Assembly (NCBI GenBank): GCA_019347795.1
Contig: JAHWKS010000019.1
Coordinates: forward strand, 1 to 15,330
Direction of reading: 5' to 3'
Source: Planctomycetota bacterium
GTDB taxonomy: Bacteria > Planctomycetota > Planctomycetia > Pirellulales > Pirellulaceae
Length of the DNA: 15,330 nucleotides
Under the pieces are notes generated by a model, which saw nothing but the letters and a program-made list of their open reading frames with translations, was not told where the DNA came from and made no database searches. The position numbers were made by a program, and so were the translations under genes. Numbering within the stretch: position 1 is the stretch's first letter; each line of letters begins with the position of its first letter. Below are positions 6,923 through 14,233 of the stretch, piece after piece.

Positions 6923-7387
6923 ATGCTTGCCGTAGGCGAAATGGCGCCGGCCTTTAGCGGCCTGGCGGTCGTGCAGGGCGAAATCAAGTCGCTGACTTGG
7001 CGCGACATCCACGGAGGGAAGGCGCTCGCACTCTTTTTTGAGCCGAACACCGAAACCGGCTGTGCGGACCATCTCGTGTCTCTCAACGAGCGATCGCATG
7101 AGTGGAAGAGCCTGGATGCGAGCGCCCTTGTGGTCTGCCCCGACACGCCGGATGAGATTTTGCGCCGGCTGGAAAGGCGCTTACACCCCGAGGATTTCTT
7201 GCTGCCGATGGTTGCCGACGCCGAGGAGCGCGTGGCGTCGACGTACGAGGTTGTTTCGCCGGCGGGCGAGGCTCTTTCGGGAAGGATTCTCGTGGACCGG
7301 GAGGGCCGTGTGCGGGAAGTCGCCCTGAGCGACGCGCCGTTCCCTACCGACGTCGATGCGCTGATTCGCCAATGGGAGACGCTGTGA
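6923..7387 (+). CDS. peroxiredoxin-like (AhpC/TSA-family) protein
   Basis: This 154-residue protein (ATG 6923; a GTG directly before it is the alternative) has a thioredoxin-fold redoxin plan. It opens [11 protein letters not shown], as peroxiredoxins open with VGd.APdF. The beta strand ALALFFEPN leads to Cys47 in TETGCADH, at the peroxidatic position of PrxQ-like enzymes. A second Cys72 follows in VVCPDTPDE, and the C-terminal strand [14 protein letters not shown] is typical. In PrxQ/BCP the motif is T-P-G-C; here the residue three before Cys is Glu and Thr sits at -2 and -4, so the active site departs from the PxxxTxxC rule. It heads an operon with a ferritin-like and a Rieske protein, supporting a peroxide-reduction role. 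Fold call good; peroxidase activity inferred. Confidence 0.8.
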   Translation: MLAVGEMAPAFSGLAVVQGEIKSLTWRDIHGGKALALFFEPNTETGCADHLVSLNERSHEWKSLDASALVVCPDTPDEILRRLERRLHPEDFLLPMVADAEERVASTYEVVSPAGEALSGRILVDREGRVREVALSDAPFPTDVDALIRQWETL

Positions 7388-7430
7388 ACGTTTTGCGTAT
7401 CTTGAACGCCTTTTGACAAGGAGCACCCTG

Positions 7431-8021
7431 ATGGGAAAAGTTGCACGAGAAATGGTCGAGAAGGCCGGCCTCAACGTCGAGGAACTGATCAACAAGCTGA
7501 TCGCCGCCGCCGGCGCGGAGTTTACGACCTTTTACTACTACACGATCCTCCGTGTGGCCGCGATCGGCATGGAAGGCGAGGGGCTGAAGGAGATCATCGA
7601 AGACGCCCGCATCGAGGACCGGAACCACTTTGAGGCGATCGTTCCTCGCCTGTACGAGCTGGGGGGCGAATTGCCGCGCGACATCCGCGAGTTCGCCGAC
7701 CGGGCCGGCTGCCCGGACGCCTACCTGCCCGACAGCCTGAAGGGAGGCAAGACGCCGACCGGCTCTTCGCTCAAAGACCTGCTCACCGTGCTCGTGGAGG
7801 CCGAGCGGTGCGCGATTCGCACGTACACCGATCTGTGCCAATTCACGGCGGGGAAGGATCCCCGCACGTATGACCTCAGCGTCGCCATCCTCAATGAGGA
7901 GATCGAGCACGAGGCCTGGTTCTCCGAGTTCCTGGGGGAAGGCCCCTCCGGCCACTTCCGCCGCGGCAAGCCGGGCGAATCGCCCTATGTGGGCCGTTTC
8001 ATGACCGCCGATCATGGCTGA
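7431..8021 (+). CDS. DPSL/thioferritin-type ferritin-like protein
   Basis: This 196-residue four-helix ferritin-like protein is probably a cage-forming iron/peroxide-detoxifying enzyme. Start ATG 7431 is fixed by AAGGAG (7418-7423), seven bases upstream. Metal ligands expected for a dimetal site are visible: Glu30 in AAGAEF, Glu62/Asp63 and His66 in IEDRNHFE, Glu123 in LVEAERC, and Glu157 with His160 in LNEEIEHE. The tail GPSGHFRR and cysteines near the metal helices (Cys94, Cys127, Cys136) match the Dps-like (DPSL, thioferritin) group described from Sulfolobus, Pyrococcus and Bacteroides, where a Cys pair lies next to the ferroxidase centre. Which Cys form the pair here cannot be fixed by eye. 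It follows the peroxiredoxin by 43 bp and overlaps the Rieske gene by 8 bp. An ordinary bacterioferritin or rubrerythrin domain is less likely, given the C-terminal motif. Confidence 0.85.
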   Translation: MGKVAREMVEKAGLNVEELINKLIAAAGAEFTTFYYYTILRVAAIGMEGEGLKEIIEDARIEDRNHFEAIVPRLYELGGELPRDIREFADRAGCPDAYLPDSLKGGKTPTGSSLKDLLTVLVEAERCAIRTYTDLCQFTAGKDPRTYDLSVAILNEEIEHEAWFSEFLGEGPSGHFRRGKPGESPYVGRFMTADHG

Positions 8022-8370
8022 CGTGTGGCGCAAGGCCCTTCCCAGCGATGACCTCGAGCGCGGAAAGCTTGCCAAGGCGTTTGTGGCGGGCCAAGCGGTG
8101 CTGCTGGCCCGCCTGGAAGACGGGACCGTAGCCGCCTCGTCGCCGCTTTGTCCGCATGAGCGGGCCGACCTCTCCCAAGGATCGGTCTACATGGGGGCGG
8201 TCGATTGCCCGCTGCATCACTACCTCTACGACTTGAGGACGGGGCAGAATCGCTATCCGCGGAACGTGTTTCCGGCGGACCTGGCGGAGAAGCTCGGGGA
8301 CCTGCCGCTGTATCGCGTGAAGGAAGAAGAGGGTTGGATTTGGGTGGCTGTGGACGAGCACGAGGCTTGA
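8014..8370 (+). CDS. small Rieske [2Fe-2S] ferredoxin-like protein
   Basis: This 118-residue soluble Rieske domain has no membrane helix or signal. The cluster ligands are Cys46 and His48 in CPHE and Cys65 and His68 in CPLHH, separated as in Rieske ferredoxins of dioxygenases and NirD-like proteins. The spacing CxH-x16-CxxH is normal. The ATG at 8014 overlaps the preceding stop in the 8-base string ATGGCTGA, which suggests translational coupling with the ferritin-like gene. A single-domain cytosolic Rieske protein usually carries electrons. In this operon it could supply the diiron site or the peroxiredoxin, but that is inference. It is the last gene of the operon, with a convergent small ORF 20 bp away. 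Confidence 0.9.
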   Translation: MADVWRKALPSDDLERGKLAKAFVAGQAVLLARLEDGTVAASSPLCPHERADLSQGSVYMGAVDCPLHHYLYDLRTGQNRYPRNVFPADLAEKLGDLPLYRVKEEEGWIWVAVDEHEA

Positions 8371-8389
8371 CGCGGACGCTTCGCCAACG

Positions 8390-8530
8390 CTACATCGCTG
8401 GGAGCAAGGCGCCGAGGATTCCCGCCGCCGCGCCGACGATGGCGCCGAGACTGGCGCCGACGAGCGTCCAGATCGGCGGTCGCGCGGCTGAGGCGCCAAG
8501 GCTTGCCCCAAAGTATAGTCCGACGATCAT
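8390..8530 (-). CDS. tiny glycine-rich membrane protein (or second half of a frameshifted gene)
   Basis: This is a 46-residue ORF with two hydrophobic stretches, starting MIVGLYFGASLGAS and continuing TLVGASLGAIVGAAAGILGA, rich in GxxxG-like spacing as in glycine-zipper membrane segments. Its ATG overlaps the stop of the preceding ORF as ATGA (8527-8530). It may be a coupled separate protein, or the natural C-terminus of that ORF displaced by a -1 shift; the latter is attractive because the two halves together make a typical small planctomycete membrane protein. It is last in the minus-strand operon. Confidence 0.5.
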   Translation of the reverse strand: MIVGLYFGASLGASAARPPIWTLVGASLGAIVGAAAGILGALLPAM

Positions 8531-8667
8531 CGACAATCCGGAAGCCCGGCGTCGCGGTAGATCAAAGCGAAGATTCCTGCGACAAGGAACAGACCGAACA
8601 GTTGCCGCAGGCTGAACTGCCACGGTCGCTCGGGCGGCGCGGGATCGCGCGGGCTGCTCTCGTCCAT
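8527..8667 (-). CDS. tiny membrane protein with planctomycete-type FSLRQLF motif
   Basis: This 46-residue ORF is MDESSPRDPAPPERP followed by WQFSLRQLFGLFLVAGIF. The polar, proline-rich head leads into FSLRQLF and a single membrane helix, the same style as the RFGLRTLF helix in the protein at 326-976. It lies in a different frame from the longer open frame covering this stretch. GGGGAG stands nine bases before the ATG. It begins 31 bp after the AAA ATPase stop, so it is probably co-transcribed, and its stop overlaps the next ATG. It may be the front half of a frameshifted gene. Confidence 0.5.
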   Translation of the reverse strand: MDESSPRDPAPPERPWQFSLRQLFGLFLVAGIFALIYRDAGLPDCR

Positions 8668-8697
8668 TCCTCGAATCTCCCCAAGATCGCGTCGGCG

Positions 8698-10155
8698 TCA
8701 CGCCGGCTCGTCGCCGCTCCATTCCGCGGCGCCCAGTAACTTGAGATTCAAAGAGCCGCCGCGAAACAGCATCTCATCGAGCGCGTTTTCAATGTCGCCG
8801 ATCGCCAGCGCTGATGATCCGTTTCGCTCGAGCTGGCGCCCAGCGGCCCGTCGCATGAGCTCCTTGATGAACGAGGGGCTGATCTTTTCGGTGCGGCGGA
8901 CCGTTTCCCGAACCACTTCCTCGGGCAGCACGAGACCGCGGGAGTAGAGACGCAGCAGTTGCTCCCGCCCACGGGCGTCGGGAAGCGGAAACTCGATCGC
9001 CTGGTCGATCCGTCCCGGCCGGGCGGCCAGAGCCGCTTCCAGTTCCTCGGGACGATTTGTGGTGAGGATAAAGATCACGTCGCAGTCCTCACGCAGTCCG
9101 TCCATTTCGTTGAGCAGCTTGTTGAGCAACAGCTCGGATGTGACGTTGCGCATCCGCGTCCGTTCCCGGGCAATCAGGTCCACGTCTTCGACCACGACGA
9201 TGCTCGGCTGCAGAAGACGCGCCAACGTCATGTACTCGCCAAGCAATCCCACCTGTTCCGCCGAGATCAGAAACGTGGTGTGTCCGGGAAGCGTCCCGGC
9301 GAGATAGCGGATCGTGTGGGTTTTGCCGGCGCCGGGCGGTCCGTAAAAGAGAAGTCCTTTCTTGGTCGCCATCTTCAAGCGACCGAGAGCGGCCCGCTGC
9401 TCGATGAACCGCCGGACGTTCCGGTCCAGCAGCTCTAGCGTTTTCTCCGGGAGGATAAGCTCCTCGCGCGGGACGCTCCTCAACCGGTGCACTTTGACGC
9501 CGCGTGCCTGGCCGAGATACGATTCGTCCTGCTCCAGCGAGAGCACTTTCCCGCGATAGCACTTGGCGTTCTGAATTCCCTGTTCGAGGCGGTCGAAAAT
9601 CGCCTTCGTCGCACGGCGGCCGCCGTCGTCATTGGCCGCCGCCTGGAAACGCAAACGATGCACGGGGCCGCACCCGCCGAATTCGGATGCGGGAGCACAC
9701 ATGATTGCCAGCTTCGCCCCTTCGTGCTCCAGAAACCAAATGCCGTTCTTCAGGCAACGGATCGGCTCCGCCTCGCCGATGTCGATCTGCTCGTATTGCG
9801 GCGGGGCGGGCTTGCCGGCGCCGACGGACATCTCAAAGAGGCTCTCATCCAGAAGCGACGCAAAGTCGAGGCTGCCAAAGCCGCGCTCCACGTGCGCGCC
9901 GCAAAAATAGTGGACCGTCGCTGTTTCCAGATATTCATCCAGCGCGCGTTGCAAGTCGGCCCGCAACTGCATCGGAAACTGGCGCTCGGTCACCGTGAGT
10001 TGCTGGAGCGGCAAGGGATGGAAATGCCGCTTGAACCACTGGGAGATCGAGTTGCGGCGATTCACCCTCAAGGCGACGGCAACGCCCCCCGCGATCAGCC
10101 CCACAAAGGCGATCAGCACCGCAACGCCCGCGAGAATTTCGTAGAGCACCTGCAT
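8698..10155 (-). CDS. membrane-anchored AAA ATPase, BCS1-like
   Basis: This 485-residue protein has an N-terminal helix at about 5-29 (ILAGVAVLIAFVGLIAGGVA) followed by a basic stretch, so the body is probably cytosolic. Residues about 50-230 form an unrecognised N-domain. The AAA module follows: Walker A GPPGAGKT at 272-279, Walker B IVVVEDVD at 319-326, sensor 1 Asn367 in TTNRPEEL and arginine fingers in ARPGRID (379-384). The order Glu-Asp in Walker B and the RPGRID finger recall BCS1/ATAD-like AAA proteins, which remodel or translocate proteins. The substrate would be set by the N-domain and is unknown. It starts three bases after the small ORF upstream (TGA-acg-ATG) and belongs to the sigma/FHA operon. 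Confidence 0.9.
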   Translation of the reverse strand: MQVLYEILAGVAVLIAFVGLIAGGVAVALRVNRRNSISQWFKRHFHPLPLQQLTVTERQFPMQLRADLQRALDEYLETATVHYFCGAHVERGFGSLDFASLLDESLFEMSVGAGKPAPPQYEQIDIGEAEPIRCLKNGIWFLEHEGAKLAIMCAPASEFGGCGPVHRLRFQAAANDDGGRRATKAIFDRLEQGIQNAKCYRGKVLSLEQDESYLGQARGVKVHRLRSVPREELILPEKTLELLDRNVRRFIEQRAALGRLKMATKKGLLFYGPPGAGKTHTIRYLAGTLPGHTTFLISAEQVGLLGEYMTLARLLQPSIVVVEDVDLIARERTRMRNVTSELLLNKLLNEMDGLREDCDVIFILTTNRPEELEAALAARPGRIDQAIEFPLPDARGREQLLRLYSRGLVLPEEVVRETVRRTEKISPSFIKELMRRAAGRQLERNGSSALAIGDIENALDEMLFRGGSLNLKLLGAAEWSGDEPA

Positions 10156-10158
10156 CGT

Positions 10159-10386
10159 TCATTCGCCGCATTGGCTCGAGATCTCCGTATTTCCTGCTCG
10201 ATAGCGAAAGCCTTCCGTGGGTTCTTGAGCTTCAACTTTGAGTTTTCCCTTGACCGCCGTGGCCCCGCCGCGGCGGTTGATGCGCAGTCGTTCCGAGGTT
10301 GAGGCTAAAAAATCGCCTTCTTTCACATAGGGATGGCTCCAGAGCGTTACGTGCAAGATGACCGATTTGAACCACGCCTGGTGCAT
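10159..10386 (-). CDS. small protein of unknown function
   Basis: This 75-residue ORF (MHQAWFKSVILHVTLWSHPY onward) ends three bases before the AAA ATPase start. It has no signal peptide or motif I recognise; the N-terminal third is aromatic-rich and the rest is basic and strand-like. The same frame stays open for about 35 codons upstream of the ATG (with KKGHSDEDVEKM just before it, and strongly GC-rich third positions). The true start could thus be a non-standard codon, or the gene could be the 3' part of a frameshifted one. A rival frame over 10232-10495 looks like a shadow. The coding call is tentative and rests on tight operon spacing. Confidence 0.45.
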   Translation of the reverse strand: MHQAWFKSVILHVTLWSHPYVKEGDFLASTSERLRINRRGGATAVKGKLKVEAQEPTEGFRYRAGNTEISSQCGE

Positions 10387-10515
10387 CTTTTCGACGTCCT
10401 CGTCGCTGTGGCCTTTCTTCGCCAGAAACGGCCTGCGGCGACACTTTTTTTGACGGGAGCTTTGGGCCTTTGGCCACGTGTCGTTCCCTGCTCAATCGCG
10501 CCGATGCGGATCGGC

Positions 10516-11343
10516 CTATCTCTCCCGCCCCCAGAGTCGCTTGAAGAGGCCGGGGCGGACCTCGTTCCGCTCGGACGACTCCTCATCCGACCCGGCGGGC
10601 GTTGTCGCCGAGAGGTTGTTGTCGCCGTTGACCCCCGGCCGATCGATGCGGACAAACACGGCGCCCAGCGTCATCTCGAGGTTGAGCGGGAGCGACTCGC
10701 TTTGGTCGAACTCCAGACGCCGGCCGTCGGCAAAGACGATGGGGTTCACGTTGCTGAGGTTCGTGACGCGGATGCGATCCTCTCCTTCGGGCGCCAGCCG
10801 TGCATGATGCCGCGACACGGAGGTTTCCTCCAGCGGGGCCACGATCAGCCGATCGCCCCGCTGGCTGCTGGTAAACGAGAACGGCGGCGCCTCCCCTTGT
10901 CGCTGGCGCCCCAGCTCCACCGGTCCCGTGAGCAACGCCGTGTGCGCCAACTGGCTGCGGTAGTAAATGCGAATCCGGTCGGCGCGCCGGCCCGTCGCTT
11001 GCGAAAGGACCATCTGAACCAGGCAGCGCTCGTCGGCGGCGAGGTCCGGCTCGTCGCCGGCGTCGGGCTCGAACGCCGCGTCGATCGCCTCTTGATAAGC
11101 GGGGAAGCGGGCGGCGTACTCATCAGCGGCGGGCTTCTCGCCCCAGACGCGGCGGTACTCCAGCTCCACTTCCAAGAGGGCCCGCAGCAGGGGCGGGCGG
11201 TGCGGCTCATCGACCGCCTCCAACAGCGCCTCCAAGGGAGGCCGGTCGCCCGCCTGGAGCGACTCTTCGTAACGGTCGCAAATGCGGTCGATCCGCCGCA
11301 GCGCCTCCAGCGGCGCGAGGTCAAGATCCGAAGTTCGAGTCAT
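10516..11343 (-). CDS. FHA-domain protein with a planctomycete kinase-type N-terminal linker
   Basis: This is a 275-residue cytosolic protein. Start ATG 11343 overlaps the sigma factor stop as ATGA; the frame is open further upstream but there it runs inside the sigma gene. Residues about 16-83 (DRYEESLQAGDRPPLEALL onward to ADEYAARFPAY) match the linker found ahead of the kinase domain in planctomycete Ser/Thr kinases. The FHA fold (about 138-235) shows the phosphothreonine-binding set: Gly145-Arg146, Ser177-Arg178-His179 in SVSRHHARL, and Asn195/Asn198-Asn200 in TNLSNVNP. No kinase motif is present. The C-terminus is acidic then basic. By family rule FHA binds pThr peptides; its partner could be the co-encoded sigma factor or a kinase elsewhere (inference). 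Confidence 0.88.
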   Translation of the reverse strand: MTRTSDLDLAPLEALRRIDRICDRYEESLQAGDRPPLEALLEAVDEPHRPPLLRALLEVELEYRRVWGEKPAADEYAARFPAYQEAIDAAFEPDAGDEPDLAADERCLVQMVLSQATGRRADRIRIYYRSQLAHTALLTGPVELGRQRQGEAPPFSFTSSQRGDRLIVAPLEETSVSRHHARLAPEGEDRIRVTNLSNVNPIVFADGRRLEFDQSESLPLNLEMTLGAVFVRIDRPGVNGDNNLSATTPAGSDEESSERNEVRPGLFKRLWGRER

Positions 11344-11945
11344 GCGTTTTCTTCCATCCATTCGCGGCGAATGCGGTTGAGCTTCCGCTGCACGGTGCGG
11401 ACGCCGCACTTGCTCATCTGGGCGATTTCTTCGTTGGTGTAGCCCTCCAATTTCCAGCGGGCGATCTGCCGCAGCTCTTCGTCGAGCATTCCCAGCAGCC
11501 GGTTGTGCTCTTCGGCCACCTGCGCGGCGAAGGCGGGGGTCGGCTCGTCTCCCACGATCTGCTGAATCCCCGCCCCCAGCTCGTCGTCGTTTTCGCCGCG
11601 GAAGACCGACTCGCCCCGCAGGGCGCCGCCGCCGCGCTTCTGCCGCCGCTCGTACTCGGAAAGCCGGCTCGCCTTGCGGGCCGTGATAATCACCATTACC
11701 CGCCACAGGTTGTCCCGATCATCCAGGCGGGGAAACTTTCCCAAGGCGGCGCCTTCACAAAAACTGTGAAAGGCGCTCAAGGCCACATCCTCTTCGTCGG
11801 CCATCCGGCGAGAGGAGCCCTGCAGCTTCTTCCGCGCCAGGCGGACCAGCTTTTCGTAGTAGCGGTTCCACAGTTGCTGGGCCGCTTGGGGATCACCCTC
11901 CTTGAGCGGTCCCAGCCACACGGAAACGGAGTTTTCATTCGACAC
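11340..11945 (-). CDS. ECF-type RNA polymerase sigma factor (planctomycete STPK-associated type)
   Basis: This 201-residue sigma-70 family factor directs RNA polymerase to a specific promoter set. Region sigma-2 spans about 14-90 (GDPQAAQQLWNRYYEKLVRL onward, DEEDVALSAFHSFCEG). Region sigma-4 with its helix-turn-helix spans about 160-196 (GYTNEEIAQMSKCGVRTVQR). The style SVSVWLGPLKEGDPQAAQQL and LDDRDNLWRVMVIITARKA is that of planctomycete ECFs usually encoded beside Ser/Thr kinases. I chose GTG 11945: SNENSVSVWL is the family-like start, and AGGAG lies ten bases upstream. An ATG at 11987 or a TTG at 12014 would extend it by 14 or 23 residues. It overlaps the FHA gene by four bases and heads the operon. 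No anti-sigma gene follows. Confidence 0.92.
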   Translation of the reverse strand: MSNENSVSVWLGPLKEGDPQAAQQLWNRYYEKLVRLARKKLQGSSRRMADEEDVALSAFHSFCEGAALGKFPRLDDRDNLWRVMVIITARKASRLSEYERRQKRGGGALRGESVFRGENDDELGAGIQQIVGDEPTPAFAAQVAEEHNRLLGMLDEELRQIARWKLEGYTNEEIAQMSKCGVRTVQRKLNRIRREWMEENA

Positions 11946-12285
11946 GGCGGCGCATCTCCTGGCGTCAATCGGATCATTCGCCGCCATTCTAACACCGACG
12001 CCTCCCTCGTCCAACGAAGCGGACGCAGGGCGTCGCAGACTGCGCCGCCCATAATGCTGCTATGACCAACCGCGCCGGCAGTGCGTCACGAGAATTGCGG
12101 CCGCTGATTGTGGCACGATGCATTTGGTATGATGGGGAAGCGGCACGAAGTTTGCCCGTAACGCAGGCGGGCGCGAGTTGGCCATCCGCCGTTGGGATTG
12201 TCTACCTCGGCGCCGATAAATGGATTCGCCCCCTTGCCAGCGCGCCCCCCGCGCCGCTGGTGCGCCTTCAAGGAGAGCTATCGTG
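11946..12285 (+). promoter_or_regulatory. divergent intergenic region with candidate extended -10
   Basis: This region separates the sigma operon from the exported protein gene. On the plus strand TGGTATGAT (12125-12133) is a good extended -10, with only a poor -35 (TGATTG, 12105-12110). AAGGAG at 12270-12275 is the ribosome site of the plus gene. I found no convincing promoter for the sigma gene on the other strand, and no repeats or RNA gene. Confidence 0.3.
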
Positions 12286-14214
12286 ATGCGTCCCCTCTGT
12301 TTGCTCGCGGCCGCGGGCCTGGCTGCTGTTTGTTCGGTAAACTCGCTCCAAGGCGCCCAGCCGAGCGAGACGTTGCTGCCCGCCACCACCAAGGGATTCC
12401 TCTCGGTTCCCGATGTGGACGCCTTTCGGGAACGGTGGTCGCAGACCGACCTGGGGCAGTTGGTGGATGACCCGGTCATGGCGCCCTTCATGGATGATTT
12501 GGAGAAGCAGCTTCGCCAGAACTTTTCTCTGACCGACGAAGAGTTGGGCATCACCTGGGATGATTTGAAGGACGTCTACGGCGGCGAGACCGCTGCGGCG
12601 GTCATTCAGCCGAGAGGGGACGAGTTGAAGCACGCATTCATGGTGCTGTGCGATGTGACCGGCCGCCTGGCCGAGGCCAAGGCGCTCTTGGACAAAATCG
12701 CCGCCCGGCTGCGAGACCAGGGGGCCACGATGCGGTCGCAAACCGCCCACGGCGTGCCGGTCCTGGTGTTCACGCTCCCCAAGAAGGAGAACGAGACGGC
12801 CGCCCGCCTGGCTGTGTTCGCCATTGCCGAAAGCCAGTTTGTCGCCTCCGACAGTCTGGAGGAGACGATCGACGTCTTGGCCCGCTTCGACGCGCAGCCG
12901 CAGGGGACGCTGCAGCAGCTTCCCGCCTTTCGCACGGCAATGGGGCGCGTGGCCGGGGCCGCCAACGACGCCACGCCGCACCTGCGATGGTTCATCGAGC
13001 CGTTCGGCCTGGCCGAGGTCGTCCGCAGCACCGAGTCGGCCGAAAGCCGCCGCGGCGTGAATTACGTCGAGATCCTTCGCAACCAGGGCTTCGACGCCGT
13101 TCAGGGGCTGGGGGGTTACGTGCAACTGAAAACCGACGGCTACGAGTTTCTGCATCACACCTTCGCCTACGTTCCCCCGAAGGCGCCGGATACGCCGCTC
13201 TTGACCGCGGCCGATTTCAAGCTCGCGGCCCGCATGCTCCAGTTCCCCAACGGTCCGCTGCAGATGCCGGAGTGGCTGCCGCGGGAGCTGGCCACGGCCG
13301 CCACCTTCAATTGGAAAATGCAGGACGCATTCGTCTACGTCGAGACGCTGGTGAACGAGATTGCCGGCGATCCGATTTACGAGGACGTGATCAACAGCTT
13401 CAAGACCGATCCCTACGGACCGCGGGTTGATCTCCGCAACGACCTGATCGCGCACATCGGGGAGGAGATCACGGTGGCGTCGGATTATCGGCTGCCGATC
13501 ACGCCCGACAGCGAGCGGCTGATGGTCGCCATCGAGCTGACCAACGCCGCCGCCGTAAAGGCCACGATCAATAAGGCGATGGGGCGCGATCCGGACGTGC
13601 GGAAGATCCAATTCGGCGAGCATATCATCTGGGAGATTCTCGATCCCACCGCCACCGAGGCGGCTTCCACCGTGACGCTCAAGATCGATGGTCCCTTCGG
13701 CCCCTTCGGCGGCGACCTGGACGACGATGAGGAAGAAATCGAAGAAGAGAAGCCGGTATTCCCGAACTCGGCGGTCACGGTCGCCTACGACCGGCTGATC
13801 TGGACCTCGCAGGTCGATTTCGCCAAGGAGCTGCTCACGCCTCCCGCGGCGGGGGACTCCCTCCTGGCCAGCGCCGACTTCCAGGCGATCCATTCCGCCT
13901 TGGAGCGATTGGGGGCCGGGAACGACAGCTTCCACTACTTCTCCCGCGCCGATGAGGCCCTCCGCCCCACGTACGAGCTGATGCGCCAAGGCAAGATGCC
14001 CGAGGCCAAAACGCTCCTGGGCCGCTTCCTGAACCAGCTCTTCAGCGAGGAGGAAGATGAGCTGCTTCGCGAGCAGGAGATCGACGCCCGCACCCTGCCG
14101 GACTACCAGGTGGTTCGCCGCCATCTCGGCCCCGGCGGCGCCTACGTCCAAACCGAATCCAACGGCTGGCTCGCCGTCGGGATGGGCCTGAGCAAACGCG
14201 CGGAGACGGAGTAG
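12286..14214 (+). CDS. large exported protein of unknown function
   Basis: This 642-residue protein starts at ATG 12286; AAGGAG 10 bases upstream fixes it over the longer frame from 12220. Residues 1-24 (MRPLCLLAAAGLAAVCSV, then SLQGAQ) form a Sec signal with likely cleavage near LQG-AQ. The mature part alternates helical and strand regions with no cysteine-rich, catalytic or membrane motif I recognise. An acidic run DDDEEEIEEE sits at about 482-491, which could bind cations or act as a linker. There is no C-terminal membrane anchor. It resembles the many long secreted hypothetical proteins of planctomycetes that open with a 'P.TT.GFLSVPDV' strand (from memory). It is divergent from the sigma operon, so control by that sigma factor is possible but unproven. 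Confidence 0.85.
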   Translation: MRPLCLLAAAGLAAVCSVNSLQGAQPSETLLPATTKGFLSVPDVDAFRERWSQTDLGQLVDDPVMAPFMDDLEKQLRQNFSLTDEELGITWDDLKDVYGGETAAAVIQPRGDELKHAFMVLCDVTGRLAEAKALLDKIAARLRDQGATMRSQTAHGVPVLVFTLPKKENETAARLAVFAIAESQFVASDSLEETIDVLARFDAQPQGTLQQLPAFRTAMGRVAGAANDATPHLRWFIEPFGLAEVVRSTESAESRRGVNYVEILRNQGFDAVQGLGGYVQLKTDGYEFLHHTFAYVPPKAPDTPLLTAADFKLAARMLQFPNGPLQMPEWLPRELATAATFNWKMQDAFVYVETLVNEIAGDPIYEDVINSFKTDPYGPRVDLRNDLIAHIGEEITVASDYRLPITPDSERLMVAIELTNAAAVKATINKAMGRDPDVRKIQFGEHIIWEILDPTATEAASTVTLKIDGPFGPFGGDLDDDEEEIEEEKPVFPNSAVTVAYDRLIWTSQVDFAKELLTPPAAGDSLLASADFQAIHSALERLGAGNDSFHYFSRADEALRPTYELMRQGKMPEAKTLLGRFLNQLFSEEEDELLREQEIDARTLPDYQVVRRHLGPGGAYVQTESNGWLAVGMGLSKRAETE

Positions 14215-14233
14215 AAGCCACGCTCGCAGAAGT

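Noticed and set aside
5443..7446. 667-codon open frame on the minus strand across malQ and the peroxiredoxin
   Set aside because: It is antisense to two genes with full catalytic motifs, and its translation has no recognisable domain. It is a high-GC shadow frame.
8371..8389. Bidirectional terminator between the Rieske gene and the small membrane ORF
   Set aside because: The 19-bp gap between convergent genes has no clear hairpin or T-run.
10333..11442. 369-codon plus-strand open frame across the FHA gene
   Set aside because: It is antisense to the FHA protein, whose phosphothreonine-binding motif is clear. The rival translation is arginine-rich without a domain.
11344..11706. Extended N-terminus of the FHA protein
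   Set aside because: The extra 121 codons lie inside the sigma factor gene in another frame and are Arg/Ala/Gly-rich. The ATGA overlap gives a natural start at 11343.
12268..14151. 627-codon open frame on the minus strand across the exported protein gene
   Set aside because: The plus-strand gene has a signal peptide and a good ribosome site. The antisense product is low-complexity Gly/Leu/Val-rich with no motif.
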